Source: Chloroflexota bacterium (GTDB taxonomy: Bacteria > Chloroflexota > Anaerolineae > Aggregatilineales > UBA2796). From it: 64,000 nt of DNA. Positions 17,641 through 27,183 of this stretch are shown piece after piece; within the stretch, counting starts at the first letter, position 1, and each line of letters opens with the position of its first letter. The translations under genes and the position numbers were made by a program. Location: NCBI GenBank assembly GCA_021325095.1, contig JAJPHV010000028.1, positions 62,001 to 126,000 on the forward strand, read 5' to 3'. The notes beneath the pieces are model-generated. The model was not told the origin of the DNA, did not search any database, and saw nothing but the letters and a program-made list of their open reading frames with translations.

Positions 17641-19260
17641 ATGCGCCGTCTGCTGCGCGAACCACCGCTTATCATCACCTGGTTGATCGTGCTGGCCCTG
17701 CTGGGTTTTTTTGTCATCTACCCGCAGATCCGGGTCGTGCTCGTGCCGGGGTTGGATGGCTACTTCGAGTTTATTCGCGGCCAGACCTGGGTGAAGCCGC
17801 TCATCAATTCTATACAGATGACGCTGCTTTCGACGACCACCGCCGTCCTGCTGGGCTTCATCTACGCCTACGCGATGGTCTACAGCGCCATGCCCTGGAA
17901 GCCGTTTTTCCGCCTGATTGGAATCCTGCCGCTGCTCTCCCCGCCCTTCGTGGTCGCGGCCAGCTATATTCTGCTGTTCGGGCCGCGTGGGATCATCTCG
18001 TACCGGGTGTTCGGGCAGTCGCCCAACGTGCTGGGCCTGGGCGGGCTGTGGGGTGTGCAGACGATTGCCTTCTTCCCGTTTGCCTACCAGTTGCTGGCTG
18101 ATGTCCTCTCGCGGAGCGACCCCCGGCTGGAACAAGCGGCGCACAACCTGGGTGCAAGCCACTGGCAGGTCTTTCGCACCGTCGTCCTGCCCATCATCCG
18201 GCCCGGACTGGCAGCGGCTACCCTGATGACGGCCATCTACATCCTGGAGGATTTCGGCAACCCGGCGCTGATCGGCGGGCAGTTCACGGTGCTATCTACC
18301 CAGGCTTACGGCCTGATCTCCGGGTTTGGCGACTTGCCGGGCGCGGCAGCCGTCAGCACGATCCTGCTGTTGATCGCGCTGCTCATGTACATCGGCAGGC
18401 TCAGGCTGGAAGGCCAGCGCTCCTACGTGACGGTGACAGGCCGCACCAGTTCCATTCCTCGCCCGCCCATCCCGCGCGGGCTGACGTGGGCCTGTTTCGC
18501 CGTGTGCTGCGTGCTGGCCCTGCTGATCCTGGCGGTATACGGCGTGCTGGTCGTCAGCGCCGTCGTGGAGGCGTTCCCGGCCAACCTCAGCCCGACGCTC
18601 AAACACTTCGATTACGTCAGTTCCCACGCCCTGTCGCTGCGCAATACGCTGGTCTATGGCGGCTCGGCGGCCATTATCTGCGGGCTGTTCGCCATGCTGC
18701 TCGGCTGGCTGGTGCAGCGCCGTGAATGGCCGGGACGGCGCATCGTGGACTTCGTGGCGATTCTCCCGGCGGCTGTGCCGGGCATCTTTTTCGGGATCGG
18801 TTACGCCAGCGCCTTCAACCAGCGCTGGCTGGACTGGCTGCACCGGGGCACGCTCATCACCATCTCCATGATCTTCTGGAATATCCCCGTCGGCTATCAG
18901 GCGGCGGTGAGCGGCCTTCAACAGATCGACAGGTCGATTGACGAGGCGGCGACCAGCCTGGGCGCGAGCAGCCTGCGCAGCTTCCGTGACATCCTGTTCC
19001 CGATGCTGCGCAGCGCCTTGCTAACCGGCGTGGTCACGACGTTCGTCCGAGCCGTCACCACGCTGTCCGTCGTGATCTTCCTGTTCACGCCCGGCACAAC
19101 GGTAGCGACCATCACCATTTTCCAGCTTGTGAATGATTTCAACTGGGGCGGCGCGACGGCCTTCACGGTGACGGTCATTGGGCTGGCCGTCGTCGTGGTG
19201 ACGGCGGTCTGGTTCGTGGGTGGGCGGCGCGTCGGCTACCGTGCCCTGGCGGGCGGATGA
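17641..19260 (+). CDS. Fused ABC transporter permease, ferric-iron (FbpB) type
   Basis: A 539-residue membrane protein with two homologous permease halves, each with about six helices and an EAA loop (first near 165-185 with the EQAAHNLGASHWQVF pattern, second near 430-450 with DEAATSLGASSLRSF). FbpB-type proteins are fused this way and form the channel of Fe(III) importers. The ATG at 17641 has GAGG just upstream, beyond the repeat doublet. The ATPase gene follows after 19 bases. Confidence 0.9.
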   Translation: MRRLLREPPLIITWLIVLALLGFFVIYPQIRVVLVPGLDGYFEFIRGQTWVKPLINSIQMTLLSTTTAVLLGFIYAYAMVYSAMPWKPFFRLIGILPLLSPPFVVAASYILLFGPRGIISYRVFGQSPNVLGLGGLWGVQTIAFFPFAYQLLADVLSRSDPRLEQAAHNLGASHWQVFRTVVLPIIRPGLAAATLMTAIYILEDFGNPALIGGQFTVLSTQAYGLISGFGDLPGAAAVSTILLLIALLMYIGRLRLEGQRSYVTVTGRTSSIPRPPIPRGLTWACFAVCCVLALLILAVYGVLVVSAVVEAFPANLSPTLKHFDYVSSHALSLRNTLVYGGSAAIICGLFAMLLGWLVQRREWPGRRIVDFVAILPAAVPGIFFGIGYASAFNQRWLDWLHRGTLITISMIFWNIPVGYQAAVSGLQQIDRSIDEAATSLGASSLRSFRDILFPMLRSALLTGVVTTFVRAVTTLSVVIFLFTPGTTVATITIFQLVNDFNWGGATAFTVTVIGLAVVVVTAVWFVGGRRVGYRALAGG

Positions 19261-19279
19261 CGCTAGAATCAGGAATGTA

Positions 19280-20398
19280 ATGGCAACACCTCACCAGCAA
19301 ACCAGTTCCGCAACGCTACCAGCCGCACAGCCGCAAGCAGGCTATCTACGCTTGGAGGGCATTGTCAAGCGCTTTGGCGCGCTCACAGTGGTGGACGGCG
19401 TCCTGCTGGACATCCCACAGGGGGCATTCGTCACGCTGCTTGGGCCGAGCGGCTGCGGCAAGACAACGCTGCTGCGCATCATCGCCGGGTTTTACGAGCC
19501 GGATGGCGGCACGATCCAGCTCGACGGCAAGCGCATCGACCACCTGCCCTCACATCAGCGGGGGACGGCGATGGTCTTTCAGGATTACGCGCTGTTTCCA
19601 CACATGACTGTCGGCGACAACGTGGGCTATGGACTGCGGCTGGCGGGCGCTGCCCAGGCGGACATTAAGCGGCGCGTGGCAGGTACACTGGAATTCGTCG
19701 GGTTGGCCGGGCTGGCGGATCGGTGGCCGAACCAGCTTTCGGGCGGGCAGCAGCAGCGGGTCGCACTGGCCCGCGCGTTGATCGTGGAGCCGAAGGTGCT
19801 GCTGCTTGACGAGCCACTCAGCAACCTGGATGCCAATCTGCGTGAGCGAATGCGTTGGGAACTGCGCGCGTTGCAACAGCGGCTGAATATCACGTTCCTG
19901 TACGTCACCCACGACCAGGCCGAGGCGCTGGCGATGTCGGACTGGATCGCCGTCATGAGCGGCGGGCGGATCGAGCAGTGGGGTACGCCGCAGGAAGTTT
20001 ATAACAGGCCGCGCACGCCCTCCGTGGCAAACTTTATCGGCGCGGCCAACCTCCGGCCTGCGCGTGTCCTCGAAAAGAACGGGGCAACGGTGCGCATTGA
20101 GTTGTATGACCATGCCCTGTCGATGCCCGCACCCGCCACGCCGGTGGGCGATGAGGTGTTGCTGTGCATCCGCCCCGAAGCGATCAAGATCGGGATCGCC
20201 GCGCCGGATCGTGCTCAGGTTTCACTGGCCGGAACCGTGACTCGCTCCGCGTTCCTCGGATCGCTGATCCGGTACTGGGTGCAGATTGGCAACGAAGAGT
20301 GGGTGGTGGATCAGTCCGATCCGGGTGCAGAGACGATTCCCTACGAAGGCGACGTGACCCTGGCCTTTGATCCGGCGCGGGTGCACCTGATCAGCTAG
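19280..20398 (+). CDS. ABC transporter ATP-binding protein, ferric-iron (FbpC) type
   Basis: A 372-residue ATPase with Walker A (GPSGCGKTT), signature LSGGQQQR, Walker B LLLDEPLSNLD, switch THDQAEA and a C-terminal TOBE-like domain. The frame extends 20 codons upstream into the permease gene, but the ATG at 19280 follows an AGGAA site. It completes the binding-protein/permease/ATPase set of the importer. Confidence 0.92.
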   Translation: MATPHQQTSSATLPAAQPQAGYLRLEGIVKRFGALTVVDGVLLDIPQGAFVTLLGPSGCGKTTLLRIIAGFYEPDGGTIQLDGKRIDHLPSHQRGTAMVFQDYALFPHMTVGDNVGYGLRLAGAAQADIKRRVAGTLEFVGLAGLADRWPNQLSGGQQQRVALARALIVEPKVLLLDEPLSNLDANLRERMRWELRALQQRLNITFLYVTHDQAEALAMSDWIAVMSGGRIEQWGTPQEVYNRPRTPSVANFIGAANLRPARVLEKNGATVRIELYDHALSMPAPATPVGDEVLLCIRPEAIKIGIAAPDRAQVSLAGTVTRSAFLGSLIRYWVQIGNEEWVVDQSDPGAETIPYEGDVTLAFDPARVHLIS

Positions 20399-20413
20399 GC
20401 TGTTGGCCCAGGC

Positions 20414-20962
20414 TCAGGCGCGCTGCTGTTGATCCGTTCCGGCGCGACGTACACCTGCCGCATAGCGATCAAACTCAGTGAGCAGGAAGCCGCCCAGGGC
20501 TGCGATGACCACCACCAGCGTCACCCAGGCTGGTAACTGATCGAGCGGCATAGCCGTGCCAAGCACCTGATAGTCCACCGAGGCTGTGCCAGCGCCAATC
20601 AACGCCAGCCCCAGGCACAGCCCGATCAGGTTCAAGTTGTACTCGTAGCCGCCCTTCATATTGAAGAAGCCGTTTTTCCCATGAACGTGCACGATGGCGA
20701 CCAGCATATCACTGATCAGCAAGGCAGCGACCAGCGGCGTCAGAAGACCAATCAGGATCAGGAACCCACCCACGAATTCGACGAGGCCCAGCAGCCAGGC
20801 GAAAGGCGCGGGGTGCGCCAGGCCAAGATGACGCAACATGCCGGTGGTCTCCGTCATCCCTCCGCCGCCGAACCAGCCGAACAGTTTTTGCGCGCCGTGC
20901 ATCAGAAAGGTGATGCCCAGGATTATTCGGATGACCAGCAAGGCCAGATCAGTAGCTGTCAT
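20414..20962 (-). CDS. DoxX-family membrane protein
   Basis: A 182-residue protein with four to five hydrophobic helices. The N-terminal pattern (RIILGITFLMHGAQKLFGWFGGGG) is typical of DoxX/YphA proteins, inner-membrane proteins variously linked to thiosulfate oxidation, redox stress or quinone processes. The start at 20962 has a strong AAGGAGG site; the frame's 20 upstream codons have none. Single gene, convergent with the iron operon and divergent from the FHA gene. Confidence 0.85.
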   Translation of the reverse strand: MTATDLALLVIRIILGITFLMHGAQKLFGWFGGGGMTETTGMLRHLGLAHPAPFAWLLGLVEFVGGFLILIGLLTPLVAALLISDMLVAIVHVHGKNGFFNMKGGYEYNLNLIGLCLGLALIGAGTASVDYQVLGTAMPLDQLPAWVTLVVVIAALGGFLLTEFDRYAAGVRRAGTDQQQRA

Positions 20963-21157
20963 GATTTTGCCTCCTTTTCTTGGTATGCTTTCCGTATAAA
21001 TTTTGACGACGTTTGAGGGCATTTACTTACTTTTTATAAGCGCGCCAGGATGCGACATTTATCGAGTTCTTAGCATTTTCTAAGGAAGGTGAGCTGGGAA
21101 ACCACTAAACAAACTCGAAAATCTTGTATCAAATCTGCCTTTACTTTTTTCACTTTG

Positions 21158-21185
21158 TTGACGGCGCGCTGACCTGTGCTAGAGT
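21158..21185 (+). promoter_or_regulatory. Candidate sigma-70-type promoter for the FHA gene
   Basis: TTGACG (21158-21163), a 16-base spacer and TAGAGT (21180-21185), ending 58 bases before the start codon. The match is moderate. Confidence 0.45.
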
Positions 21186-21243
21186 GATCATGTAAGTCGG
21201 TCTATAAGTTATGTATTGTGCAACCAACCTGGAGGTAATTCGT

Positions 21244-21795
21244 ATGTCCGCTGCACTACCTCCCGACGCCGAAGATGACCCCAGACGCATCACCGCTACC
21301 AACCCCGCGCTTCTGTCCTGTCCCGCCTGCAAACAGCCCTACCAGCCAGACGAGGTGATCTGTTCCCACTGCGGCACAAGTCTCATCCGCAATGGGCAGA
21401 CCGGTTATCTGAGCCTTCCCATCGAGCCGCTGGAACCAGGGCGCGAACCGCGTGGCGACGCTTTTGTCAACCGCCAGCGGCCCATTTTGCTGCACGTCAA
21501 AACCCACATGCTGGTACTGCCGCCCGTCGAAAGCCTGGTCATTGGCCGTTATAGCAATAACACGAGCGATGGGCAGCCCGACATCGACCTCGACCCGCTG
21601 GGAGCGAAGGAGGCGGGCGTCTCGCGGCGGCACATCCAGATCACTTATCGCAAGGATATGGTGTATGTGAGCGACCTGGGCAGCAGCAACGGGACATGGC
21701 TGAACGGCCACCGTCTGTTTGCACACACACAACGGCTGCTGCGCAGCGGGGACGAACTGCGCCTGGGCACGCTCAAGATCACGGTCACGTTCTGA
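21244..21795 (+). CDS. Zinc-ribbon and FHA-domain protein
   Basis: A 183-residue cytoplasmic protein. Four cysteines (26, 29, 40, 43; CPAC...CSHCG) form a zinc ribbon, and about residues 87-183 form an FHA domain with the conserved SRRH, LGSSNGTWLNG elements that bind phosphothreonine. The start at 21244 has a GGAGGT site. FHA proteins read out Ser/Thr kinase signalling; this window encodes two such kinases, although not adjacent. Confidence 0.9.
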   Translation: MSAALPPDAEDDPRRITATNPALLSCPACKQPYQPDEVICSHCGTSLIRNGQTGYLSLPIEPLEPGREPRGDAFVNRQRPILLHVKTHMLVLPPVESLVIGRYSNNTSDGQPDIDLDPLGAKEAGVSRRHIQITYRKDMVYVSDLGSSNGTWLNGHRLFAHTQRLLRSGDELRLGTLKITVTF

Positions 21796-22026
21796 GTTGC
21801 TTGTTCACTCTGAGTAATCTATCGCCAGGAACCAGCCGGGAGTCGGCTGATTCCTACCCACCCATCCCCCGGTCAATCCGCCTGCCCGCCCGTTCAGCTT
21901 TTGTGCATCAGGCTGTGTATCTGACGATTACCGTCTATAATGAACGCTGATTCGCCCGACGAAGCAGCCTGAACCAATAGAGCCAAAAATCCGTTTGATG
22001 CTGGTGGAGAGATCGGAGCCTTGGGG

Positions 22027-22689
22027 ATGAGACGCTTACGGTGGGTTCCACTTATTGTTTGCCTGGTGTTGATCGTATTCCTGGGATCGGCGGTGCTGTA
22101 CGGGCGGGCCATGCCCGCGCCCGCTGCGCCGGACTTGAGCGAGGCCGGGCTGGACGTGTGCAATGGAAAGCTGTGCCTTTTCCACGTCACGCCGGGCATC
22201 ACGACTTACGACCAGGCAAAGCACGCGCTGGCTCCCTACATCACGCGCGACGAGACCAACCACTTTCACGGCCAGGTCGGTGGGGCCGAAATCCGCGTCG
22301 AGACGGATGGGAGCGGATTGGAGACACGCGCCATCCAGGTCCAGGCCCCGTACAACGTGCAGAGTTCGCTTTCCATCCGCTTTAGCCAGATCATCCAGCA
22401 GTTTGGAATGCCGTGTTATATCGCCGACGTTGGGATACGCAGCGGCGGCCTGTCGCTGGTTTACCCATCCTTCAGCATCCAGGTTTCGGCGGATCAGGAG
22501 CGAATCTCACTGGACTCTCCGATCAGCTCGATCATGCTCGTAGAAGACAACAACCTCGACGCTGCCAACCGGACGTGCGAGAGCGCTGAGGGGGTCGTGC
22601 CCTGGCGCGGCTTTGCTTCGGTGCAGGTATACCGGTCACTGCAACAGAACTCGCAGTGGAGCGAGCCATACGGCAGTTATCCTCGATAA
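22027..22689 (+). CDS. Membrane-anchored protein of unknown function
   Basis: A 220-residue protein with one N-terminal hydrophobic segment (about 6-28) followed by an extracytoplasmic alpha/beta-looking domain. It has four cysteines, including a CNGKLC pair early on and one near the end. I do not recognise the family. The frame can start six bases earlier at TTG, but ATG at 22027 is preferred. Single gene, convergent with the creatininase gene. Confidence 0.65.
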   Translation: MRRLRWVPLIVCLVLIVFLGSAVLYGRAMPAPAAPDLSEAGLDVCNGKLCLFHVTPGITTYDQAKHALAPYITRDETNHFHGQVGGAEIRVETDGSGLETRAIQVQAPYNVQSSLSIRFSQIIQQFGMPCYIADVGIRSGGLSLVYPSFSIQVSADQERISLDSPISSIMLVEDNNLDAANRTCESAEGVVPWRGFASVQVYRSLQQNSQWSEPYGSYPR

Positions 22690-22698
22690 AAGCCAGAA

Positions 22699-22730
22699 GG
22701 TCAGCCGGATTCGCACGGGCTGGCCTGACC
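22699..22730. terminator. Imperfect hairpin between convergent genes
   Basis: GGTCAGCC pairs with GGCTGGCCTGACC around a short loop, with one bulge. It lies in the 54-base gap between two convergent stop codons. There is no T run, so a terminator role is inferred from position. Confidence 0.4.
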
Positions 22731-22743
22731 AACCGGACCCCTG

Positions 22744-23547
22744 TCAACCGCGATGATTCGAGGCGGCGAAGAATTCGTCTTGCAGGCGTCTGGTTTCCTG
22801 ATCGGCTTTGATCGCGCGGATGGCGCGGGCCAGTGCCTGCGCCCGCGCGGACAGGTAACGTTCGCCTTTTTCGGCAGTGGCGACGCTGCCATCGCCCCGG
22901 TAATGGGTGGGATGGTCGGCGTACCACCAGATGCCCGTATAGACGCCTGCCTCGGTCAACGGTTTGAGCCGTTCAAGCGGCAGCCCCTCGCCGTCAGCGC
23001 GCAGCGCCTCGGCACGAACCAGATCGGGCCGGATGACCATGATAGCGCTGGTCTCGCGCTCGCCCGCGTGCCCATCGACGGTTGACTGCCACTGCGCAGC
23101 AACAATCGCATCGTCTTCCGGGGAGAGCGGCGGCTCGGCCACGTACACCACGTAGCCACGCGGCGTTGCAAGCTGCATCTGCCCGAAGAAACGGATCAGA
23201 TGATTGTTCCCGCCGTGCGCATTGACCAGGACGATTTTGGTGAGGCCGTTGCGGGCGATCTCGCGGCACACGTTGTCGAGCAGGCGCACGATCAGGTCTG
23301 CGTCGATGGCAATTGTCCCTGGGCAGTGCTGCGCTTCGAGAATCTGGGTGAAGATGAAATCGGGAAACACGATAGCCGGTTCGAGCGCGGCGGCGCGACG
23401 GCACAGTTCGCGGCCAATGTACATGTCCGTGCCGAGCGGCAGATGATGCGCGTGCCGTTCGATGCACGACAGGGGCAGCAGGCAAACGCCCTGGGCGGCT
23501 GTCACCGCCGCCGGAAACTGATCGCTGGTAAGTTCTTCCCAATGCAT
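22744..23547 (-). CDS. Creatininase-family amidohydrolase
   Basis: A 267-residue metal-dependent amidohydrolase of the creatininase family. The metal-site motifs are clear: LSCIERHAHHLPLGTD (about 23-38), VNAHGGNN (about 118-125) and DGHAGERETS (about 166-175). Members hydrolyse cyclic or linear amides such as creatinine, riboflavin/F420-pathway formamides or inosose ring compounds. The start at 23547 has a GAAGAG site. It is divergent from the cyclase/molybdenum-hydroxylase operon, which suggests ring opening in the same pathway. The substrate is unknown. Confidence 0.88.
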   Translation of the reverse strand: MHWEELTSDQFPAAVTAAQGVCLLPLSCIERHAHHLPLGTDMYIGRELCRRAAALEPAIVFPDFIFTQILEAQHCPGTIAIDADLIVRLLDNVCREIARNGLTKIVLVNAHGGNNHLIRFFGQMQLATPRGYVVYVAEPPLSPEDDAIVAAQWQSTVDGHAGERETSAIMVIRPDLVRAEALRADGEGLPLERLKPLTEAGVYTGIWWYADHPTHYRGDGSVATAEKGERYLSARAQALARAIRAIKADQETRRLQDEFFAASNHRG

Positions 23548-23718
23548 AGTTTTTTCTCTTCGGCTAGAGCACACTCAACACTCAGTACGGTCTGCTCATT
23601 CTAACCCAGCGAAGGTGGGGAGCGTAAGACACATACAATCTCTCAGGAGAGGCGCAACAGGCGCGGGAATTTGTGGATTCATGACACGCTGCGGCTTTAC
23701 GCCTTTCCATTTTGGAGC

Positions 23719-23780
23719 ACTCGCCGCTATCATAAGAGAACAACCTTCGTGCGTTTGTCCTACACGAAGAGTGGGCGAGT
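23719..23780. promoter_or_regulatory. Nested inverted repeat upstream of the molybdenum-hydroxylase operon
   Basis: The outer arms ACTCGCC (23719-23725) and GGCGAGT (23774-23780) enclose the inner arms CTTCGTG (23745-23751) and CACGAAG (23763-23769). A TATACT hexamer lies at 23786-23791. It could be a regulator site or mRNA leader structure controlling the operon starting at 23827. Confidence 0.4.
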
Positions 23781-23826
23781 TCCTATATACTAAGGGTGTT
23801 CGTACTTATTTCAAATGAGGGAGCTT

Positions 23827-24513
23827 ATGTCCCGAATTATTGATTTGACAGTCACCATTGGCCCCGACACACTCAGCCCGCCCTCCGTCAACAAGCGTTT
23901 ACAGTTGACCCCCAACTATCGCGGCCCCGGCTACTGGCGCGCCTCGTCCGTCGATATGGTGCTGCACACCGGATCGCATGTCGATTTCACCGCGCACGTG
24001 GTTGAAGGGGGCGAGGATGCGTCGGACGTGGCCCTGGATCGCGTCTGCGGCCAGGCTCTCGTCGTCAACGTCAGCCATCTTGGGCCGGATCAACCGATCA
24101 GCCTGGAGGCGATCAAGGAACACGCCCAGGCGGTGCAGCGCGGCGACATCGTGCTGGTGCGCACCGACTGGACGGAAAAGATGTGGGGCAATTTCCCCGA
24201 CTACTATCTGCACTCGCCGTATTGCGCACCGGAAGCCGCGCAGTGGCTGGTCGAGCGCGGCGCGCGGGCTATCGGCTTCGACTGCTTCAGCGAGTACTGC
24301 GCCCGGCTGCCCAACTTCACCTCCGAAGATTTCATCATCCACAAGATCATCCTCGAAAACGGCGCAATCCTGATGCAGCAGATGACCAACCTGTCGCGGT
24401 TGCCTGCTGGCCGGCGATTCCAGTTCTTTGCACCTTTTGTCAAGATGGTGGGCGCGGAGGGTTCGCCCGCCCGCTTTTTCGCGTGGGTGGACGACGAGGA
24501 GGTGGGAGCGTGA
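23827..24513 (+). CDS. Cyclase-family (kynurenine formamidase-like) hydrolase
   Basis: A 228-residue metal-dependent hydrolase of the cyclase family (kynurenine formamidase, isatin hydrolase). The HTGSHVDF motif at about 48-55 is the metal-binding signature (HTGTHxD in most members). The ATG at 23827 has a GAGGGAG site; an ATG four codons earlier has none. Its last four bases overlap the FAD subunit (GTGA), so translation is coupled. Amide or lactam opening after ring hydroxylation is a reasonable guess; the substrate is not shown by the sequence. Confidence 0.85.
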   Translation: MSRIIDLTVTIGPDTLSPPSVNKRLQLTPNYRGPGYWRASSVDMVLHTGSHVDFTAHVVEGGEDASDVALDRVCGQALVVNVSHLGPDQPISLEAIKEHAQAVQRGDIVLVRTDWTEKMWGNFPDYYLHSPYCAPEAAQWLVERGARAIGFDCFSEYCARLPNFTSEDFIIHKIILENGAILMQQMTNLSRLPAGRRFQFFAPFVKMVGAEGSPARFFAWVDDEEVGA

Positions 24514-25337
24514 GCGTTACCGATTTTTTCGTGCCTCGTTCATTGGACGAGGCGTTGAGTCTGCTGGCCGAACGCGGCTCCGATCTGCTGGTCATGGGCG
24601 GCGGCACCGTCATGATGAGGATGGTCAATGACGGGCTGCTGTTCCCGCGCCAGGCGATGAGCCTGCGCCGGGCCGGGCTGGACGGCGTGCGTAGCGCCAA
24701 CAACCGCGTCGAGATCGGCGCAACGACCAGCATCGCGCGCCTCAGCCAGCTTGACGCGGTGCCGCTGCTGGCGCAGGCCGCAAGACTCTTCGGCGGCCCG
24801 GCCATCCGGCACATGGCGACGGTAGGCGGCAACCTGTTTGTGCCGCAGCCCGCCGGAGATATGGCCGTGCCGCTGCTGGCCCTGGATGCCGAGGTGGAGT
24901 TGGCGAGCGTCAAAAAACGCCGCCGCGCCCGGCTGGATGCTTTCCTGGCAGGGCAGTCCGCCCGCGCCGACGACGAACTGCTGACCGCTATACATGTGCC
25001 GGTTGCAGCGGGGCGCAGTGCCTATTTACGTATGGGGCGGCGCGAAGCGAACACCCCTTCTATCGTGGCGGTGGCCGTGCGGGTCCTGACTGCCAAAGAC
25101 GGGACGTGCACCGAAGCGCGGATTGCGCTGGGAGCGGCACGCCTGTACGCGATGCGCGCCAGTCAGGCGGAGGCGGCGCTGGTCGGGAGGCGGCTGGATG
25201 CATCCAGCATCGACGAGGCAGCACAAATGGCAATGGGTGAGTGCGACCCCTTCACCGATGCGCTGGCAAGCGCGTGGTACCGGCGCAAGATGGTCGGCGT
25301 GCACGTGCGGCGGGCGCTGGAACAGGTTGTGAATTAG
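24510..25337 (+). CDS. Molybdenum hydroxylase FAD-binding (medium) subunit
   Basis: A 275-residue CoxM/XdhB-type flavoprotein. The FAD motif VMGGGTVMM (about 30-38, usually AGGTDL) and TVGGNL (about 103-108) are present, followed by the C-terminal CO-dehydrogenase flavoprotein domain. It passes electrons from the 2Fe-2S subunit to an acceptor. The start is GTG at 24510, with GAGGAGGTGG before it, overlapping the cyclase stop. The longer upstream frame is a shadow of the cyclase gene. Confidence 0.93.
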   Translation: MSVTDFFVPRSLDEALSLLAERGSDLLVMGGGTVMMRMVNDGLLFPRQAMSLRRAGLDGVRSANNRVEIGATTSIARLSQLDAVPLLAQAARLFGGPAIRHMATVGGNLFVPQPAGDMAVPLLALDAEVELASVKKRRRARLDAFLAGQSARADDELLTAIHVPVAAGRSAYLRMGRREANTPSIVAVAVRVLTAKDGTCTEARIALGAARLYAMRASQAEAALVGRRLDASSIDEAAQMAMGECDPFTDALASAWYRRKMVGVHVRRALEQVVN

Positions 25338-25360
25338 GGTTTGGTTAAGAGGATTTTTTT

Positions 25361-25836
<476 letters not shown>

Positions 25837-25840
<4 letters not shown>

Positions 25841-27183
25841 AGCAACTGGGCATTGTCGGCCAATCGGTCAAACGGCGCGATGGCGTGGGGCATGTCACAG
25901 GCCAGACGCAGTACGTGGACGACGTATTCTACCCGAACATGCTCTGGCTTCAGATGGTGCGCAGCCCGGTGGCGCGCGGCAAAATCCGGCGGATCGATAC
26001 GTCCAGGGCCGAGGCGATGCCCGGCGTGGCGGCGGTCATCACGGCCCAGGACGTGCCGAACAACTGGTACACCATCCTGTGCCTGATCGGGATCGAGCCG
26101 AACGACGAACCCGTGCTGGCCCACGAAGAAGTGATGTACGAGGGCGAGCCGATCTGTGCGGTGGTCGCGGAAACCGAGGACATCGCCCGCGAGGCGGCGG
26201 CGCAAATCTTGCTCGACCTGGACATTGAGGAGCAGCCGCCCGTCCTGGACGTGGAATACGCGATCAGGCCGGAAGCGCCCGCCATCAAGAAGTGGGGCAA
26301 CAACACCTTCATGTACGACGGCATGAACCACCGGCGGCTGCGCTTCGGCGACGTGGAGGCGGGCTTTGCCCAGGCGGATTACATCGTGGAGGGCACATAC
26401 CAGCTTTCACCGATTGAGCACGCGCCCATCGAAACGCACGTCTGCGTCGTCAAGCCGGAGCCGGATGGCCGCCTGACGGTGCACACCAATACGCAGGCGT
26501 TGTACTTCACGATGGACAACACGGCCATTATCTTGAAAGTTCCGAGCAACCGTCTGCGCATGATCGGCGGCACAGTGGGCGGCGGCTTCGGCGGCAAGGT
26601 CGATGTCATCACCGAACCCATCACCTGCATCGCCGCGATGAAGACCCGCCGGCCCGTCAAGTGGCGTTGGAGCCGCGAGGAGGAGTTCCGGTATTCGTCC
26701 ACGCGCGCTGCCGTCAAAATGGAATACAAGGACGGCGTGATGAAGGACGGGCGGATCGTGGCCCGCAAAGTGCGCTCGCTGCAAGATGCCGGAGCCTACC
26801 ACCGGCACTCACCCTACGGGGTGCAGAAGCACATGGCGAACCTGCCCGGCCCATACAACATCCCGAACGTCTGGGTGGATGCCTACTGCGTCTACACCAA
26901 CCGCCAGCCCTCGTCGGCCATGCGCGGCTTTGGCGTCACCGAGGCCAGCTTCGCCATCGAGGTGCAGATGGACAGAATCGCGCGCACCATCGGCATGGAC
27001 CCCTGGGAGATACGCCTGATCAACGCCTATCGCAACGGCCAGATGCGCCCGGTACGCAAAATTGTCGAGGACGCGACACTGGTCGAAACGCTGCAAGCTG
27101 CGGCTCAACTGGTCGGGCATGAACTGCCGGAACACCTGCGGGCCATGAGTTCCGACGACTATCACGGGAGGGATGAACGATGA
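25837..27183 (+). CDS. Molybdopterin-binding subunit, N-terminal half (NdhL-like)
   Basis: A 448-residue protein corresponding to the first part of XdhA/CoxL-type large subunits. It has the aldehyde-oxidase/xanthine-dehydrogenase a/b-hammerhead domain (about 15-135), the molybdopterin-contact loop GGGFGGK (248-254) and AMRGFG (361-366). It then stops cleanly at 27183. The rest of the subunit is the next gene, which starts in the overlapping ATGA. Sizes (about 50 and 36 kDa by length) are close to NdhL and NdhM of nicotinate dehydrogenase. Frame, codon use and coupling look intact, so this is a true split rather than a frameshift. Confidence 0.92.

Noticed and set aside
23615-23818. Small 67-codon plus-strand gene in the operon leader
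   Set aside because: No ribosome site and no family pattern; the tract holds nested inverted repeats and the promoter region instead.
27180-27183. Frameshift error in a normal molybdenum-hydroxylase subunit
   Set aside because: The overlap is a regular ATGA, both pieces keep their motifs in frame, and a similar split exists in nicotinate dehydrogenase. Only resequencing could settle it fully.
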